Source: a virus
Virus record (IMG/VR): IMGVR_UViG_3300044684_000175
Span: 1-54,853 of that record
DNA length: 54,853 bases
Reading direction: 5' to 3' (one strand)
Part shown: piece after piece, positions 23,165-31,693 of the stretch
Position numbering within the stretch: position 1 is the first letter of the stretch
How the letters are laid out: every line of letters begins with the position of its first letter
Translations under genes and position numbers: made by a program
The notes under the pieces: generated by a model
Seen by the model: only the letters and a program-made list of their open reading frames with translations
What the model was told of the DNA's origin: nothing
Database searches by the model: none

Positions 23165-23328
23165 GCGCGGTCACGAAACGATGCCCGTTCTGTGGTTCCG
23201 GCGCGGTCGTCACTCGGATCGGCGATCGCAGGGCTTGGGCGAAATGTCTGGACTGTGAGACCACGGGGCCCGTCGCAAAAACCGAGCACAGAGCTTTGGA
23301 ATACTGGAATAAGAGGGCATCGATATGA
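23161..23328 (+). CDS. Lar-type zinc-ribbon protein, 55 aa
   Basis: Minimal Lar-family layout: KRCPFCGSGAVVT, then KCLDCETTGP and a closing EYWNKRA. Two CxxC pairs form one zinc site. Lar of Rac prophage alleviates restriction. It is the second such ribbon in this genome, after the N terminus of the gene at 3214. Start and stop overlap neighbours by 4 bp. Confidence 0.8.
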   Translation: MSAVTKRCPFCGSGAVVTRIGDRRAWAKCLDCETTGPVAKTEHRALEYWNKRASI

Positions 23329-23603
23329 CCACGCAGCAAGACCTGTTTCCGGTCATCTTTTTTTGGAGCCTTTGCGCATACGTCGCGCTCGTTTTCATCG
23401 GCTTCTTCGTTCGCGGGTTTGCTCGCGCGGCAGAGGAACAGGACATGGAAATGCACTTCGCGTGGCCAGTCCTGATCTTCATTGCGCTGCCCATTGGCCT
23501 CGGCTGGCTCGCGGTCAAGGGGTCGAAAGAGGGTTTCCGGCTTATCGGCATCTTCTTCGAAGGCTGGCGAAAAGATACCGGAAAATCTCCATCATCGCTT
23601 TGA
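23325..23603 (+). CDS. Membrane protein with two spans, 92 aa
   Basis: Hydrophobic segments at about 10-30 (VIFFWSLCAYVALVFIGFF) and 46-64 (PVLIFIALPIGLGWLAV), and a basic cytoplasmic-type tail. Not recognised. Confidence 0.7.
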   Translation: MTTQQDLFPVIFFWSLCAYVALVFIGFFVRGFARAAEEQDMEMHFAWPVLIFIALPIGLGWLAVKGSKEGFRLIGIFFEGWRKDTGKSPSSL

Positions 23604-23633
23604 ATTTTAACAGAAATATGCTAGGAAATATAG

Positions 23634-23978
23634 ATGTCGGAAACGGAAAAATCAGACTGGCCAATCGTCCAATCAGACATCAATGCGGCGATAGCTGAGT
23701 TTCAGGCGGCGTTGCCCGAATGGTGGTTTTCCATTGGCGTTTGCCATGTCTCGTGTGACGTCAGTTGCGGGCCGGATAGCAATGGTCGGGACGCGGTTTT
23801 GCTTCTAACCAAGACGCTGTGCGATCCGATACGCAATGACTATCGCATCCCCGCTACGCTGGCGGAAGCGTTGCGTGACACCATGATTGAGGCCGTTGGC
23901 TGCCGCCAAGCCGCTCTTTCTGAACTCTCCACCCCAACCCAGAGAAGACGAAATGAGCGAGGACATCGAAGTCACTGA
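23634..23978 (+). CDS. Hypothetical protein, 114 aa
   Basis: 114 residues. A Cys-containing stretch VCHVSCDVSCGPDSNGRD lies near residue 37, then a helical segment and a basic tail (QRRRNERGHRSH). The tail overlaps the next gene by 26 bp, so its last residues may be incidental. Not recognised. Confidence 0.6.
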   Translation: MSETEKSDWPIVQSDINAAIAEFQAALPEWWFSIGVCHVSCDVSCGPDSNGRDAVLLLTKTLCDPIRNDYRIPATLAEALRDTMIEAVGCRQAALSELSTPTQRRRNERGHRSH

Positions 23979-24252
23979 CCTTGATTGGGCGCTCCTGTCG
24001 CGCGGATTCACCGGGGTATCGGCCGACTTGATACGGCTCGGCAAGGCGGAAACGCTGAGCGCTTATCGAGCGGCAGTAGTGGTGGCCGGTCTGCGTAATC
24101 GAATAGATGCGTTAACGGCGGTCGCCAATGCGGCAAACGGCTTCATTTCCAAGCTTCACACCGATGACCTGGATGCCTCGCTTGATATTTCCAGTGTCAA
24201 AGCCGCGCTCAAGGCCGCTGGATTTTCCCAACCCACACCGGAGAAAGAGTAG
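23953..24252 (+). CDS. Hypothetical helical protein, 99 aa
   Basis: 99 residues from ATG 23953, with AGAGAAGA upstream. An in-frame extension to 23887 lacks a ribosome binding site and lies within the previous gene. Helical throughout, acidic start. Followed three bases later by the next gene. Not recognised. Confidence 0.65.
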   Translation: MSEDIEVTDLDWALLSRGFTGVSADLIRLGKAETLSAYRAAVVVAGLRNRIDALTAVANAANGFISKLHTDDLDASLDISSVKAALKAAGFSQPTPEKE

Positions 24253-24255
24253 ACC

Positions 24256-24576
24256 ATGAGCGATAACATTTTAGAGTTTCCAGGCAGGGAAACTGAAGCG
24301 CCGCTAGAAATTTTGATAGGGCCGTTTACCGTCAATTACGTAGTCGTCGACGGCTACAAAATACCCGGGCTGACAGGCTTTAAGGATGGGCCAAATCACA
24401 CGGCGCTTATCGTGGATGGCCGATGGAGTGCGACCTTTCCCAACGATCTAGCCTATCAGGCAGCATGGCTGATCGCGCAGGCAACAGCGGTTGCCCAGGG
24501 ATATTCCAATATGAAAGCCACAAGTAAAGACATGCCGTTCGCGCCGCAAGTGTCTGAAATTAGTTTTGTTCCATAG
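24256..24576 (+). CDS. Hypothetical protein, 106 aa
   Basis: 106 residues starting MSDNILEFPGRE. Strand-rich first half (LEILIGPFTVNYVVV) and helical second half. A GC-rich imperfect hairpin follows the stop. Not recognised. Confidence 0.7.
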   Translation: MSDNILEFPGRETEAPLEILIGPFTVNYVVVDGYKIPGLTGFKDGPNHTALIVDGRWSATFPNDLAYQAAWLIAQATAVAQGYSNMKATSKDMPFAPQVSEISFVP

Positions 24577-24662
24577 AAAAACCCCGGCGCCGTTTCCAAC
24601 GCCAGGGCCCTCCCGCCTGCAAAGCTGAGGTCACCCTGAGACGATTTGGAGCAAGACGCAAT

Positions 24663-25301
24663 ATGGGACGGGCACTTTCAAACCGGCAATTCAAGCGGCT
24701 GAGGCGCGAGCAGCGGGTCACGCTCGCCATGACGCCCGAGGCAATGGCGGAGCAGCGCCAGCGCAGGCTTGCGGAACAAGAGGAGATGCGGAAGGCCAAT
24801 ATTGCGGCCCAAGCCGCAGCGGCAGCCAATTCGAACGACGCAGACGAAGCAACCATGCAGGCCGTTAACGACCGGAAGGTCAGAGAGCGCACCTTGTGCT
24901 ACGACATCATGGTCCAGCGCGGCGTCATCACTCCCGGGCAGCACAAGGCCGGTGACAAGTCGGTCGAGCTCTGGGCCCAGGCCAACGGCCTTGATGCCAG
25001 GCACGAGCGCCTGCTGGAACACATCGATTGCAACAGGCGCGACGCCTCTACCATGTCGGAGAAGCGCATCGATGCGCAACTGCAGTGGAACAGGCTCTTG
25101 TCCGACGTCGGTTCGACCTCCGGCCGGCTCCTGTTCGAACTCGCGGATGACTGGATCTGCGACCGGAAAGAGGATTGGCGTGTCATCGTCCGCCGGGTCT
25201 ATTTCCGCGAGGTCGACACCAATGTAGACCGAGAGCGCAAGGTCTTGGGCGTATTGGTGATGTCAGCCCTGGAAAACGCCCGCGTCCATTTTGGGTATTG
25301 A
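24663..25301 (+). CDS. Hypothetical protein, 212 aa
   Basis: 212 residues. The first 60 are a basic then Ala/Glu-rich helix (MGRALSNRQFKRLRREQR). The rest is a compact helical domain with KVRERTLCYDIM and LFELADDWICDRKEDWRVIV. Preceded by an 86-base gap and followed by a 214-240 base gap, so it may be its own unit. Not recognised. Confidence 0.7.
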   Translation: MGRALSNRQFKRLRREQRVTLAMTPEAMAEQRQRRLAEQEEMRKANIAAQAAAAANSNDADEATMQAVNDRKVRERTLCYDIMVQRGVITPGQHKAGDKSVELWAQANGLDARHERLLEHIDCNRRDASTMSEKRIDAQLQWNRLLSDVGSTSGRLLFELADDWICDRKEDWRVIVRRVYFREVDTNVDRERKVLGVLVMSALENARVHFGY

Positions 25302-25467
25302 AAAAGGATATCCGTAATACGTGATTGATCCTGTTGAAGCCGACCCCCGCATCACGCAGGACAGAAATCGGAATTCCTTGTTGATCACAGGCGGAAGCGC
25401 CCAACAACGCACGCAGCCGCCCTCGCGACTTCCCTCTTCACTATTTTTCTAAAATCGTATTTTGTTG

Positions 25468-25496
25468 TTGACGCAGTTCTCAAAGCGCGCGATAAA
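25468..25496 (+). promoter_or_regulatory. Candidate rightward promoter
   Basis: TTGACG (25468-25473), a 17-bp spacer, then GATAAA (25491-25496), in an AT-rich patch inside the 241-base gap before the gene at 25543. Five of six and four of six matches to sigma-70 hexamers. It would drive 25543 to about 27078, up to the terminator at 27163. The remainder of the gap shows no gene. Confidence 0.55.
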
Positions 25497-25542
25497 CAAT
25501 CATCAACAAGGCCTTATGGGCCGCCAAGCTACGGAGATTGAA

Positions 25543-25941
25543 ATGACCCCTTTGATGCAAGCGCTTCGCGAAGAACTCCGCTCCGTCCGGATGCTCAAGA
25601 ACTCGCCGCAATTCGCGCACGAATACGATACCTTCGCCAAGATCATCGCCGACGTTCGCTACCGCCTCGCCTATGTTCGCGAGGAACTGGCGGCTCAAGA
25701 AGCTCAACTGGAGAAGGTTGAGATTGATCCTCGCACGACGATAGCCTCATACGATGAAATCGTTAGCACGCTGGGCATTGCGGCGCGGGCGCGGGGCCAA
25801 TATGGCGCTACCAGCGCCCAAATCCGTTACCTGGCTGAGCTTTACGTTAAGGCCGAAGCCACGCTCCACGATATCGCCATGACGACGTTGACGAAGCGTG
25901 AGGCCTCCATCCTGATCGAAGACGCCAAGAAGCGCATCTGA
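25543..25941 (+). CDS. Hypothetical protein, 132 aa
   Basis: 132 residues from ATG 25543, preceded by ACGGAG seven bases upstream. ATG 25516 gives 9 more residues with a weaker site. Helical, starting MTPLMQALREELRSVR, with an EELAAQEAQLEKVE heptad-like stretch. One base shared with the next gene. Not recognised. Confidence 0.7.
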   Translation: MTPLMQALREELRSVRMLKNSPQFAHEYDTFAKIIADVRYRLAYVREELAAQEAQLEKVEIDPRTTIASYDEIVSTLGIAARARGQYGATSAQIRYLAELYVKAEATLHDIAMTTLTKREASILIEDAKKRI

Positions 25942-26219
25942 TGAAGGATTATAACGACGCTTACGAGGCACAGGTCAGGGCTCTCCTCTCAAAAACGGAG
26001 GAGACTCTGGCCAATATTCGTGCGCAATGCGCACGCCAGGCACAGGCCGATGCGGCGAAATGGCAAGAGCGTATAGCTACCGATCCCAGCCGTTGGGCCG
26101 AAATCCACGTCCGGTATACTGGAAGTAAGCTGAAAAAGAAGCGCGCCGAATTCCGCCGCCAAGCAGATAAACGCTTGGCTTTGAACTTCAACGTCAATGG
26201 TGAGAGGTACGATTTCTGA
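25941..26219 (+). CDS. Hypothetical charged protein, 92 aa
   Basis: 92 residues starting MKDYNDAYEAQVRALLSKTE. Helical first half, basic second half (KLKKKRAEFRRQADKR). Possibly nucleic-acid binding. Tightly packed with neighbours. Not recognised. Confidence 0.7.
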   Translation: MKDYNDAYEAQVRALLSKTEETLANIRAQCARQAQADAAKWQERIATDPSRWAEIHVRYTGSKLKKKRAEFRRQADKRLALNFNVNGERYDF

Positions 26220-26668
26220 TGCGCTTTCGGGAAAAAGGCGGTGGATACCGGCAGGCCGCGTGGGATGCTTTGCAATCCCAGGCCTGGCCGACCGTCAAGG
26301 CGCTGGCTGATCATATTGGGTGTGGAGATTCCGGCCTGCGTGACTACATCGCCGCATTGGAAGATCGGGGGTATATCGATCGCAGCAACGATCAGATTTT
26401 ACTCAAGAAAGCAACGGGACCACGCGCGCCAACACTGTCCGTTCAGACAGGAACATTCAGAGATTGGAACCTCAACCCGCCAATGCCGGGTAGCGTATTG
26501 AAAGCCATTATTGCAGAGAGCGGCCTGTCGCTCAGTAAATGGCTTATCAGCAACGGCTTTCACGCCGCCGGCACGACGCGCCTTCGCCAGATGGTTAACG
26601 GTCAGCGGCCCGTGTCGGACGAGATCGCTGAGGCCGCGCGTGAGTTTCACGCCAAATCCGAGAGATGA
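26219..26668 (+). CDS. Winged-helix / HTH protein, 149 aa
   Basis: 149 residues. The first 65 form a winged-helix pattern (AWPTVKALADHIGCGDSGLR, then YIAALEDRGYIDRS). The last 60 have a second helix-turn-helix-like unit (SLSKWLISNGFHAAGTTRLR). Two DNA-binding modules in one small protein just ahead of the packaging genes would suit a late regulator, which is inference. Confidence 0.65.
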   Translation: MRFREKGGGYRQAAWDALQSQAWPTVKALADHIGCGDSGLRDYIAALEDRGYIDRSNDQILLKKATGPRAPTLSVQTGTFRDWNLNPPMPGSVLKAIIAESGLSLSKWLISNGFHAAGTTRLRQMVNGQRPVSDEIAEAAREFHAKSER

Positions 26669-27078
26669 ACATCTTGAATCTCAGCGGCCTCAACATCCAA
26701 CGCGTCCGCGAAACTGCCCACGACTACCATGTGTTCGTCGAGACCGGTCCTTCGTCACCGCAGTGTCCGGAGTGCGGCACGGTCGGCGCTGTAGGCTTCG
26801 GCCGCCACGAACAGGTCATCCGAGACCTGCCTATTCACGGCAAGCGCACGGCGATCTACGCCAATGCGCGCCGTTTCCGCTGTAAGGCCTGTGGCAAGAC
26901 CTTCTTCGAAGAGTTGCCACACGTCGATGGCAAACGCCGGATGACCGGGCGCTTGTTGCAATGGATCGCAGCCCAGGCCGCCAGCCGCACATTCGTCAGC
27001 ATAGCCGAAGAGATCGGCATATCAGAAGGGACGGTGCGGAAGATTTGCGGACGCAGACATCCGAAAAATCATGCTTAA
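26665..27078 (+). CDS. ISL3-transposase-like N-terminal domain protein
   Basis: 137 residues. CPECG (31-35 region), RHEQVIRDLPIHGKRT, then RRFRCKACGKTFFEELP and an HTH (SRTFVSIAEEIGISEGTVRK) match the zinc-finger and HTH start of ISL3 transposases. The DDE catalytic domain is absent: the frame stops at 27078 and the following 100 bp do not resume it. No inverted repeats were noticed. It is 4-bp coupled to the winged-helix gene, so it looks like a domesticated DNA-binding domain rather than an IS remnant. Confidence 0.75.
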   Translation: MNILNLSGLNIQRVRETAHDYHVFVETGPSSPQCPECGTVGAVGFGRHEQVIRDLPIHGKRTAIYANARRFRCKACGKTFFEELPHVDGKRRMTGRLLQWIAAQAASRTFVSIAEEIGISEGTVRKICGRRHPKNHA

Positions 27079-27162
27079 AGAATTCGCCTAAGCCGACGAA
27101 AGCGACTTGACTAGACCGCCGAATAGCGTCAAATCACGAGCATGGGCGAAAGCCACACCAAG

Positions 27163-27194
27163 AACCCCGCAGCACACCCGCTGGCGGGGTTTTT
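27163..27194 (+). terminator. Rightward Rho-independent terminator
   Basis: Stem AACCCCGC (27163-27170) with GCGGGGTT (27184-27191), loop of 13, followed by T-run to 27194. It separates the middle genes from the packaging and structural block. Confidence 0.8.
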
Positions 27195-27213
27195 CATTTC
27201 CAGGACATCGACA

Positions 27214-27417
27214 ATGATTAAGCCCGACGACATCTCGGTTGGCGCGATCGTGCGTCTGAAAAGCGGTAGTCCGAAGTTTTTGGTATCCGCCATCGGCTAT
27301 GCCGGCGACGATCCCGAGGTCGAAATCTTCGGCTGGAGCGATCGTCTGGGCTTCGTGTCCCGCGAGGTTCCGCTGTCGTGGCTGGTCTGGCCCAAGCGCC
27401 CTGAAGCTGAGGACTGA
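27214..27417 (+). CDS. DUF2158-like small protein
   Basis: 67 residues from ATG 27214. An upstream in-frame ATG at 27142 lies before the terminator. VGAIVRLKSGSPKFLVSAIG matches the start of DUF2158/YodC, a small beta-barrel-like family of unknown function. The rest is strand-rich with Trp. First gene after the terminator. Confidence 0.7.
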   Translation: MIKPDDISVGAIVRLKSGSPKFLVSAIGYAGDDPEVEIFGWSDRLGFVSREVPLSWLVWPKRPEAED

Positions 27418-27419
27418 CC

Positions 27420-27731
27420 GTGGACAAGATCGGCATCGACAATTTCACCAAGCCCCGTCCGACGGGTCACGGCTTTCGCTTCGGCATCGACGCTGCAGCA
27501 ACGGCCAAGACACTGCGCGAGCTTGCCTACGCTTTGGAGGCGAGCGGCCCCGGCCGTGCAGCTGCCGTTGGCCTGCAGAAGGCGACACACATCACGCTGT
27601 TGTCCGGTGACGACTTCGCGGTAGAGCGCCTGACACTCACGTTTTATCGCCGCGGCGAAAGTGTCCTGACGGCCGACAACGTCAGCGAAAAGCTTGGCGT
27701 CGATATCCCCGAGGCCAAGCCCGAAGCCTGA
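27420..27731 (+). CDS. Hypothetical protein, 103 aa
   Basis: 103 residues from GTG 27420. Mixed alpha/beta with DFAVERLTLTFYRRGESVL as a strand pair. Two bases after the previous stop. Not recognised. Confidence 0.65.
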   Translation: MDKIGIDNFTKPRPTGHGFRFGIDAAATAKTLRELAYALEASGPGRAAAVGLQKATHITLLSGDDFAVERLTLTFYRRGESVLTADNVSEKLGVDIPEAKPEA

Positions 27732-27755
27732 CCCTACGATCCATACGGTGGCAAT

Positions 27756-28034
27756 ATGACTGACCTGGCTCTCCCGATGTCGCTCGATGATGCTGCGGCC
27801 TGGGGCCAGCCTCGCAATATCCACCCCAACGTCGTCATGGGCATTTTCATGCTCGCGCCGAACCTTCCGGAACAGCGCGACCCCGAAGACATCGCCGAGT
27901 TCCCGAGCGATGCCGAAGTCGCGTGGACGCGCCGGCACATGCTCGATCTCATCGCGGCCGGACTGCTTCAACCTGAGCCCTCCGGCATCTACCAATGGGG
28001 CACGTCGACCATATCGGCGGCGCTCGATAACTGA
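27756..28034 (+). CDS. Hypothetical protein upstream of terminase, 92 aa
   Basis: 92 residues starting MTDLALPMSLDDAAAWG. Helical second half with AEVAWTRRHMLDLIAAGLLQ, resembling a small winged-helix end. Lies directly before the small terminase. Not recognised. Confidence 0.65.
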   Translation: MTDLALPMSLDDAAAWGQPRNIHPNVVMGIFMLAPNLPEQRDPEDIAEFPSDAEVAWTRRHMLDLIAAGLLQPEPSGIYQWGTSTISAALDN

Positions 28035-28055
28035 CATCCAATCCAACATAGGTTT

Positions 28056-28583
28056 ATGACTTCCATGACCCCGCGCCAAGGCAATAAGGGCAAAGGAACG
28101 CGTGCGCCTGCGTCAGGAAAGGATGCAAAGACCGGTCAGTTCCTGCCCGGCAACTCCCTGTGGAGGGCGCGATCCTCACATGGGCCTAAGCCTAAGTTTG
28201 AAGATCCTGACGACCTGTGGGACGCTTGCTGCCAGTACTTTCAATGGGTGGAAAGCAATCCGCTATGGGAAGATAAGGTCACGTCGTACAGTGGCGTCAA
28301 CACGCACGAGCCTTTGGCCAAGATGCGGGCAATGACCATTGGTGGGCTGTGTCTGTTTATCGACGTAACACGCACGACGTGGGATGAATGGCGGACCAGT
28401 CGCCCCGATTTATCTGACATCATTACGCGCGCGGAAACGGTGATCTACGAACAGAAGTTCACTGGGGCTGCTGCTGACCTGCTTAACCCGAACATCATTG
28501 CCCGTGAACTGGGCCTGGCTGAGAAGGTCGAGCAAAGCGGCGGCATCAATCTGACGGTGTCGCCGGAGGATGCTGGCTTGTGA
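28056..28583 (+). CDS. Terminase small subunit
   Basis: 175 residues. A basic, flexible start ([18 protein letters not shown]) is followed by [20 protein letters not shown], then [19 protein letters not shown] and a C-terminal [19 protein letters not shown]. That is the layout of the DNA-recognition subunit common in alphaproteobacterial phages, with an HTH around [20 protein letters not shown]. It recognises the packaging site, whose position I cannot place. GTGA overlap with the large subunit. Confidence 0.88.
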   Translation: MTSMTPRQGNKGKGTRAPASGKDAKTGQFLPGNSLWRARSSHGPKPKFEDPDDLWDACCQYFQWVESNPLWEDKVTSYSGVNTHEPLAKMRAMTIGGLCLFIDVTRTTWDEWRTSRPDLSDIITRAETVIYEQKFTGAAADLLNPNIIARELGLAEKVEQSGGINLTVSPEDAGL

Positions 28584-29956
28584 CCGCACAGCTTACGCCC
28601 AGGCAGCGAGAGGCCAATCGGCTCCTAGCTGGACCTGCGCGGAACATTATGCTGCGGGGCGGATCGCGTTCCGGCAAGACCTTTATCCTGTGCCGAGCGC
28701 TAGTGCAGCGGGCGATCAATGCGCCTGAATCGCGCCATGTCATATTCCGGTTCCGGTTCAACCACGCCAAGACGTCGGTATGGGCGGATACGCTACCCAA
28801 GGTCTTGAAGCTTTGCTTTCCGGACCTGAAGGTTCGCTTTGATAAGACCGACTTTTACGTCGAGCTTCCGAACGGGTCGCAAATCTGGATCGCGGGTCTG
28901 GACGACAAGGAGCGCGTCGAGAAGATCTTGGGTCAGGAGTATGCGACACTGTATTTCAACGAGAGCAGCCAGATCCCCTGGGGCTCCGTCGAAATGGCGA
29001 TGTCGCGGTTGGCGCAGAAGTGTGCACTGGCACCCGAGATTGCAAGGGTCACTGGCAGGGCCTTCTTGGCGCTCAAGGCGTACTTTGATTGCAACCCGCC
29101 ATCAAAGCTGCACTGGAGTTACCAGCTTTTCCGCGCCAAGCTGAAGCCTGGCACGAAAGAGCCTCTGCCGAACCCCGACGACTATGTCGAGATGAAGGTC
29201 AATCCGACCGACAACGCAGACAACCTGCCTGCTGAATATTTCGACGTTCTGGCGTCCATGTCCGCGGCAAAGCGGATGCGCTTCGAAGCGGGTGAGTGGG
29301 CGAGTGAAGTCAATGGCGCGCTCTGGGCACTCGAAGATCGAACCGCTCAGGACGGCCGGAAGATGCCCGGTATTGACGCCAACCGCGTCAAGGAGGCGCC
29401 GGAACTTCAGCGCATCGTGGTCGCGGTTGACCCGTCTGGTACGCGAGGCGACGGCGGCGCCGATGATATCGGCATTGTCATCGCCGGCATAGGCTTTGAT
29501 GGTCGCGGCTATGTGCTGGCGGATGAAACCTGCAACCTGTCGCCCGAAGGGTGGGGTAGGCGGGCGGTCGACCTATATCATCGCTGGAAGGCAGACCGCA
29601 TCATCGGCGAGCGCAACTTTGGCGGCGACATGGTGCGCTTCACCATCGCTACGGCCGACCTCAACGCCTCGTTCAAAGAAGTCGTGGCGTCACGCGGCAA
29701 GGCCGTTCGCGCCGAACCCGTTTCTGCGCTCTACGAGCAGGGGCGTGTGAGCCACGTCGGGGTATTTCCAGACCTCGAAGACCAGATGTGCAACTTCACG
29801 CCATCCGGCTTCGTGGGGGACGGATCGCCCGACCGGGCTGACGCGCTTGTTTGGGCGCTGACCGAACTGATGCTTGGCCCGGATGATGGCTTCTTCCGCA
29901 TGATCCAAGAAGACAACGCGGCCCGCGAGGCGGCAAAGGCCCAAGCGGCACAATAG
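28580..29956 (+). CDS. Terminase large subunit
   Basis: 458 residues from GTG 28580. Walker A GGSRSGKT (27-34), Walker B-like LYFNES (around 124-129, with Asn where Asp is usual and Glu128 as catalytic candidate), and a C-terminal RNase-H-like nuclease with VVAVDPSGT and [10 protein letters not shown]. It powers DNA translocation and cuts concatemers. Length is typical. The mode of packaging (cos or headful) cannot be read directly, but the apparent circular closure of the sequence agrees with headful packaging or cohesive ends. Confidence 0.95.
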   Translation: MTAQLTPRQREANRLLAGPARNIMLRGGSRSGKTFILCRALVQRAINAPESRHVIFRFRFNHAKTSVWADTLPKVLKLCFPDLKVRFDKTDFYVELPNGSQIWIAGLDDKERVEKILGQEYATLYFNESSQIPWGSVEMAMSRLAQKCALAPEIARVTGRAFLALKAYFDCNPPSKLHWSYQLFRAKLKPGTKEPLPNPDDYVEMKVNPTDNADNLPAEYFDVLASMSAAKRMRFEAGEWASEVNGALWALEDRTAQDGRKMPGIDANRVKEAPELQRIVVAVDPSGTRGDGGADDIGIVIAGIGFDGRGYVLADETCNLSPEGWGRRAVDLYHRWKADRIIGERNFGGDMVRFTIATADLNASFKEVVASRGKAVRAEPVSALYEQGRVSHVGVFPDLEDQMCNFTPSGFVGDGSPDRADALVWALTELMLGPDDGFFRMIQEDNAAREAAKAQAAQ

Positions 29957-29964
29957 GGTAGCAC

Positions 29965-31416
29965 ATGGTTCCGAACCTCCGGCGCATCCGTAAGGCAGTG
30001 CCTGGTGGGGGCGTGCGCACGCCGATCGACGCCGGTACGCGCCAAGCGGCGCTCTATGGCGCGAACAATATCATGGGCCCAGGCGAGCCGCTGAAGCCCG
30101 TCGATGCGCAGCCCTTGCGCGTCTTCGACTTCCGGGTGGCGCAGAACATCCAGATCACGCCGCGGTCGTCCGAGGCATGGTCGTTTCACCAACTGCGGTC
30201 GTTCTCAAACCAGGAGCTGGTGCGCCTCGCCATTGAGACGCGCAAGGATCAGATCGAGCGCCTGGACTGGCAGATCAAGGTCAAGGGCACGTCCCGGCCC
30301 AACCGCCTCGACCTGTCCGCTATTCGTCGCGTTGAGGCGTATCTCGCCTACCCCGACCGCGAGAACGACTTCGCGGCTTGGGTGCGGATGCTGGGTGAGG
30401 ACCTGCTCGCGATCGACGCGGCATCGATCGAGCGCGTCCGCTCCCGCAAAGGCGATATCTACTGCCATAGCGTGGTCGACGGTACGACGATCAAGCCGCT
30501 CATCGATTTCACCGGGCGCCGGATCACGCAACCCGGCGTCGCGGCCTATCAGCAGATCATCAAGGGCCGGGTGTGGTGCGACCTGACCATCGACGATCTG
30601 TTCTACATGCCCCGCAATATGCGTTCGGGCCACATCTACGGTTATTCTATCGTCGAGCAGGTCATCGTCACGATCAACACGGCGATCCAGCGCCAGACCA
30701 TGCAGTTGAACCACTTCACCGAGGGCAACGTGCCCGCCGGGCTGTTGTCCGCGCCGTCGAGCTGGAACCCTGATCAGATCCGGCAGTATCAAGACTGGTT
30801 CGACGCGCGCCTCGCGGGCCAGCTCGAACAGAAAAACAAGCTCATCGCTGTCCCCGACGGTGTGAAATACCAGAACATCAAAGAGGCGCCGCTTAAGGAC
30901 GACTTTGACGAGTGGCTCGCCCGGGTCGTGATGTACGCCTTCAGCCTGCCGCCGACGCCGTTCATCAGGCAGATGAACCGCACCACCTCCGCCAGCGACC
31001 AGGAGCGGTCACAGGAAGAGGGCCTTGAGCCCATGAAGCGCTGGTTCAAGCGACAGTTGGACCGGATCATTCAGATCGACCTTGGCGAGACGAACCTTGA
31101 GTTCGAATGGCTCAACGCCTCCGAAATCGATCCGAAGGTCCAGGCCGAAATCGACAATGTGAACGTGCGCAACGCCACGGCCACCATCGACGAGGTCCGC
31201 GAGGGCCGTGGTCTTGACCCTCTGCCCAACGGCATGGGCTCCAAGCCGCTGCTGTTCACCACGTCCGGCGCGATGACGCTTGAGGATGCCTTGACTAAGC
31301 CCGACCCGGCCGGCGCTCAGATCGAGCCACCCACGCCGTTGCACACCAATGACCCGGAGACGGGATCAACCCATGGAGACGCAGGTGATGACACATCGCC
31401 TCATGCCGCCGGCTGA
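29965..31416 (+). CDS. Portal protein
   Basis: 483 residues. SPP1/HK97-type portal traits: FHQLRSFSNQELVRLAIETR, DLFYMPRNMRSGHIYGYS, LPPTPFIRQMNRTTSASD, and a long helical segment before a disordered acidic tail. The ring forms the DNA channel at the capsid vertex. Overlaps the next gene at its C terminus by 29 bp. Confidence 0.92.
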   Translation: MVPNLRRIRKAVPGGGVRTPIDAGTRQAALYGANNIMGPGEPLKPVDAQPLRVFDFRVAQNIQITPRSSEAWSFHQLRSFSNQELVRLAIETRKDQIERLDWQIKVKGTSRPNRLDLSAIRRVEAYLAYPDRENDFAAWVRMLGEDLLAIDAASIERVRSRKGDIYCHSVVDGTTIKPLIDFTGRRITQPGVAAYQQIIKGRVWCDLTIDDLFYMPRNMRSGHIYGYSIVEQVIVTINTAIQRQTMQLNHFTEGNVPAGLLSAPSSWNPDQIRQYQDWFDARLAGQLEQKNKLIAVPDGVKYQNIKEAPLKDDFDEWLARVVMYAFSLPPTPFIRQMNRTTSASDQERSQEEGLEPMKRWFKRQLDRIIQIDLGETNLEFEWLNASEIDPKVQAEIDNVNVRNATATIDEVREGRGLDPLPNGMGSKPLLFTTSGAMTLEDALTKPDPAGAQIEPPTPLHTNDPETGSTHGDAGDDTSPHAAG

Positions 31417-31693
31417 CGGCAAGAACGACCCGATGACGGTGAACGGTCGGGTGTACAAGTGCGCGCCGGGCACCTCAATTGACGTGCCTGATCAGGACGC
31501 ATTTGTCATGCTCGCCAATGGTTGGGTTACGGCTGCTGGCGGGGGCGCCGACACGACAGTCAACCGGCCCAGGACCTTGCCGAATGGTCAGCCTCTGCCC
31601 AAGGGCCTCCAGTTCCACGACACGACACTGAACATCACTGTCGTGTGGGACGGCAAGGCGTGGCGCAACCCCAACACGGGAGCGGCGGCATAA
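31388..31693 (+). CDS. Small structural-region protein, 101 aa
   Basis: 101 residues from ATG 31388, with GGAGACGCAGG upstream. ATG 31373 is an alternative. Strand-rich with VNGRVYKCAPGTSIDVPD and a C-terminal LNITVVWDGKAWRN. Similar small proteins lie between portal and protease in other alphaproteobacterial phages; role unknown. Confidence 0.7.
   Translation: MTHRLMPPADGKNDPMTVNGRVYKCAPGTSIDVPDQDAFVMLANGWVTAAGGGADTTVNRPRTLPNGQPLPKGLQFHDTTLNITVVWDGKAWRNPNTGAAA

Noticed and set aside
24585-24610. Hairpin with T5 on the minus strand, terminator-like leftward
   Set aside because: The stem is imperfect and no leftward gene is nearby for it to end; on the rightward strand it has no T-run.
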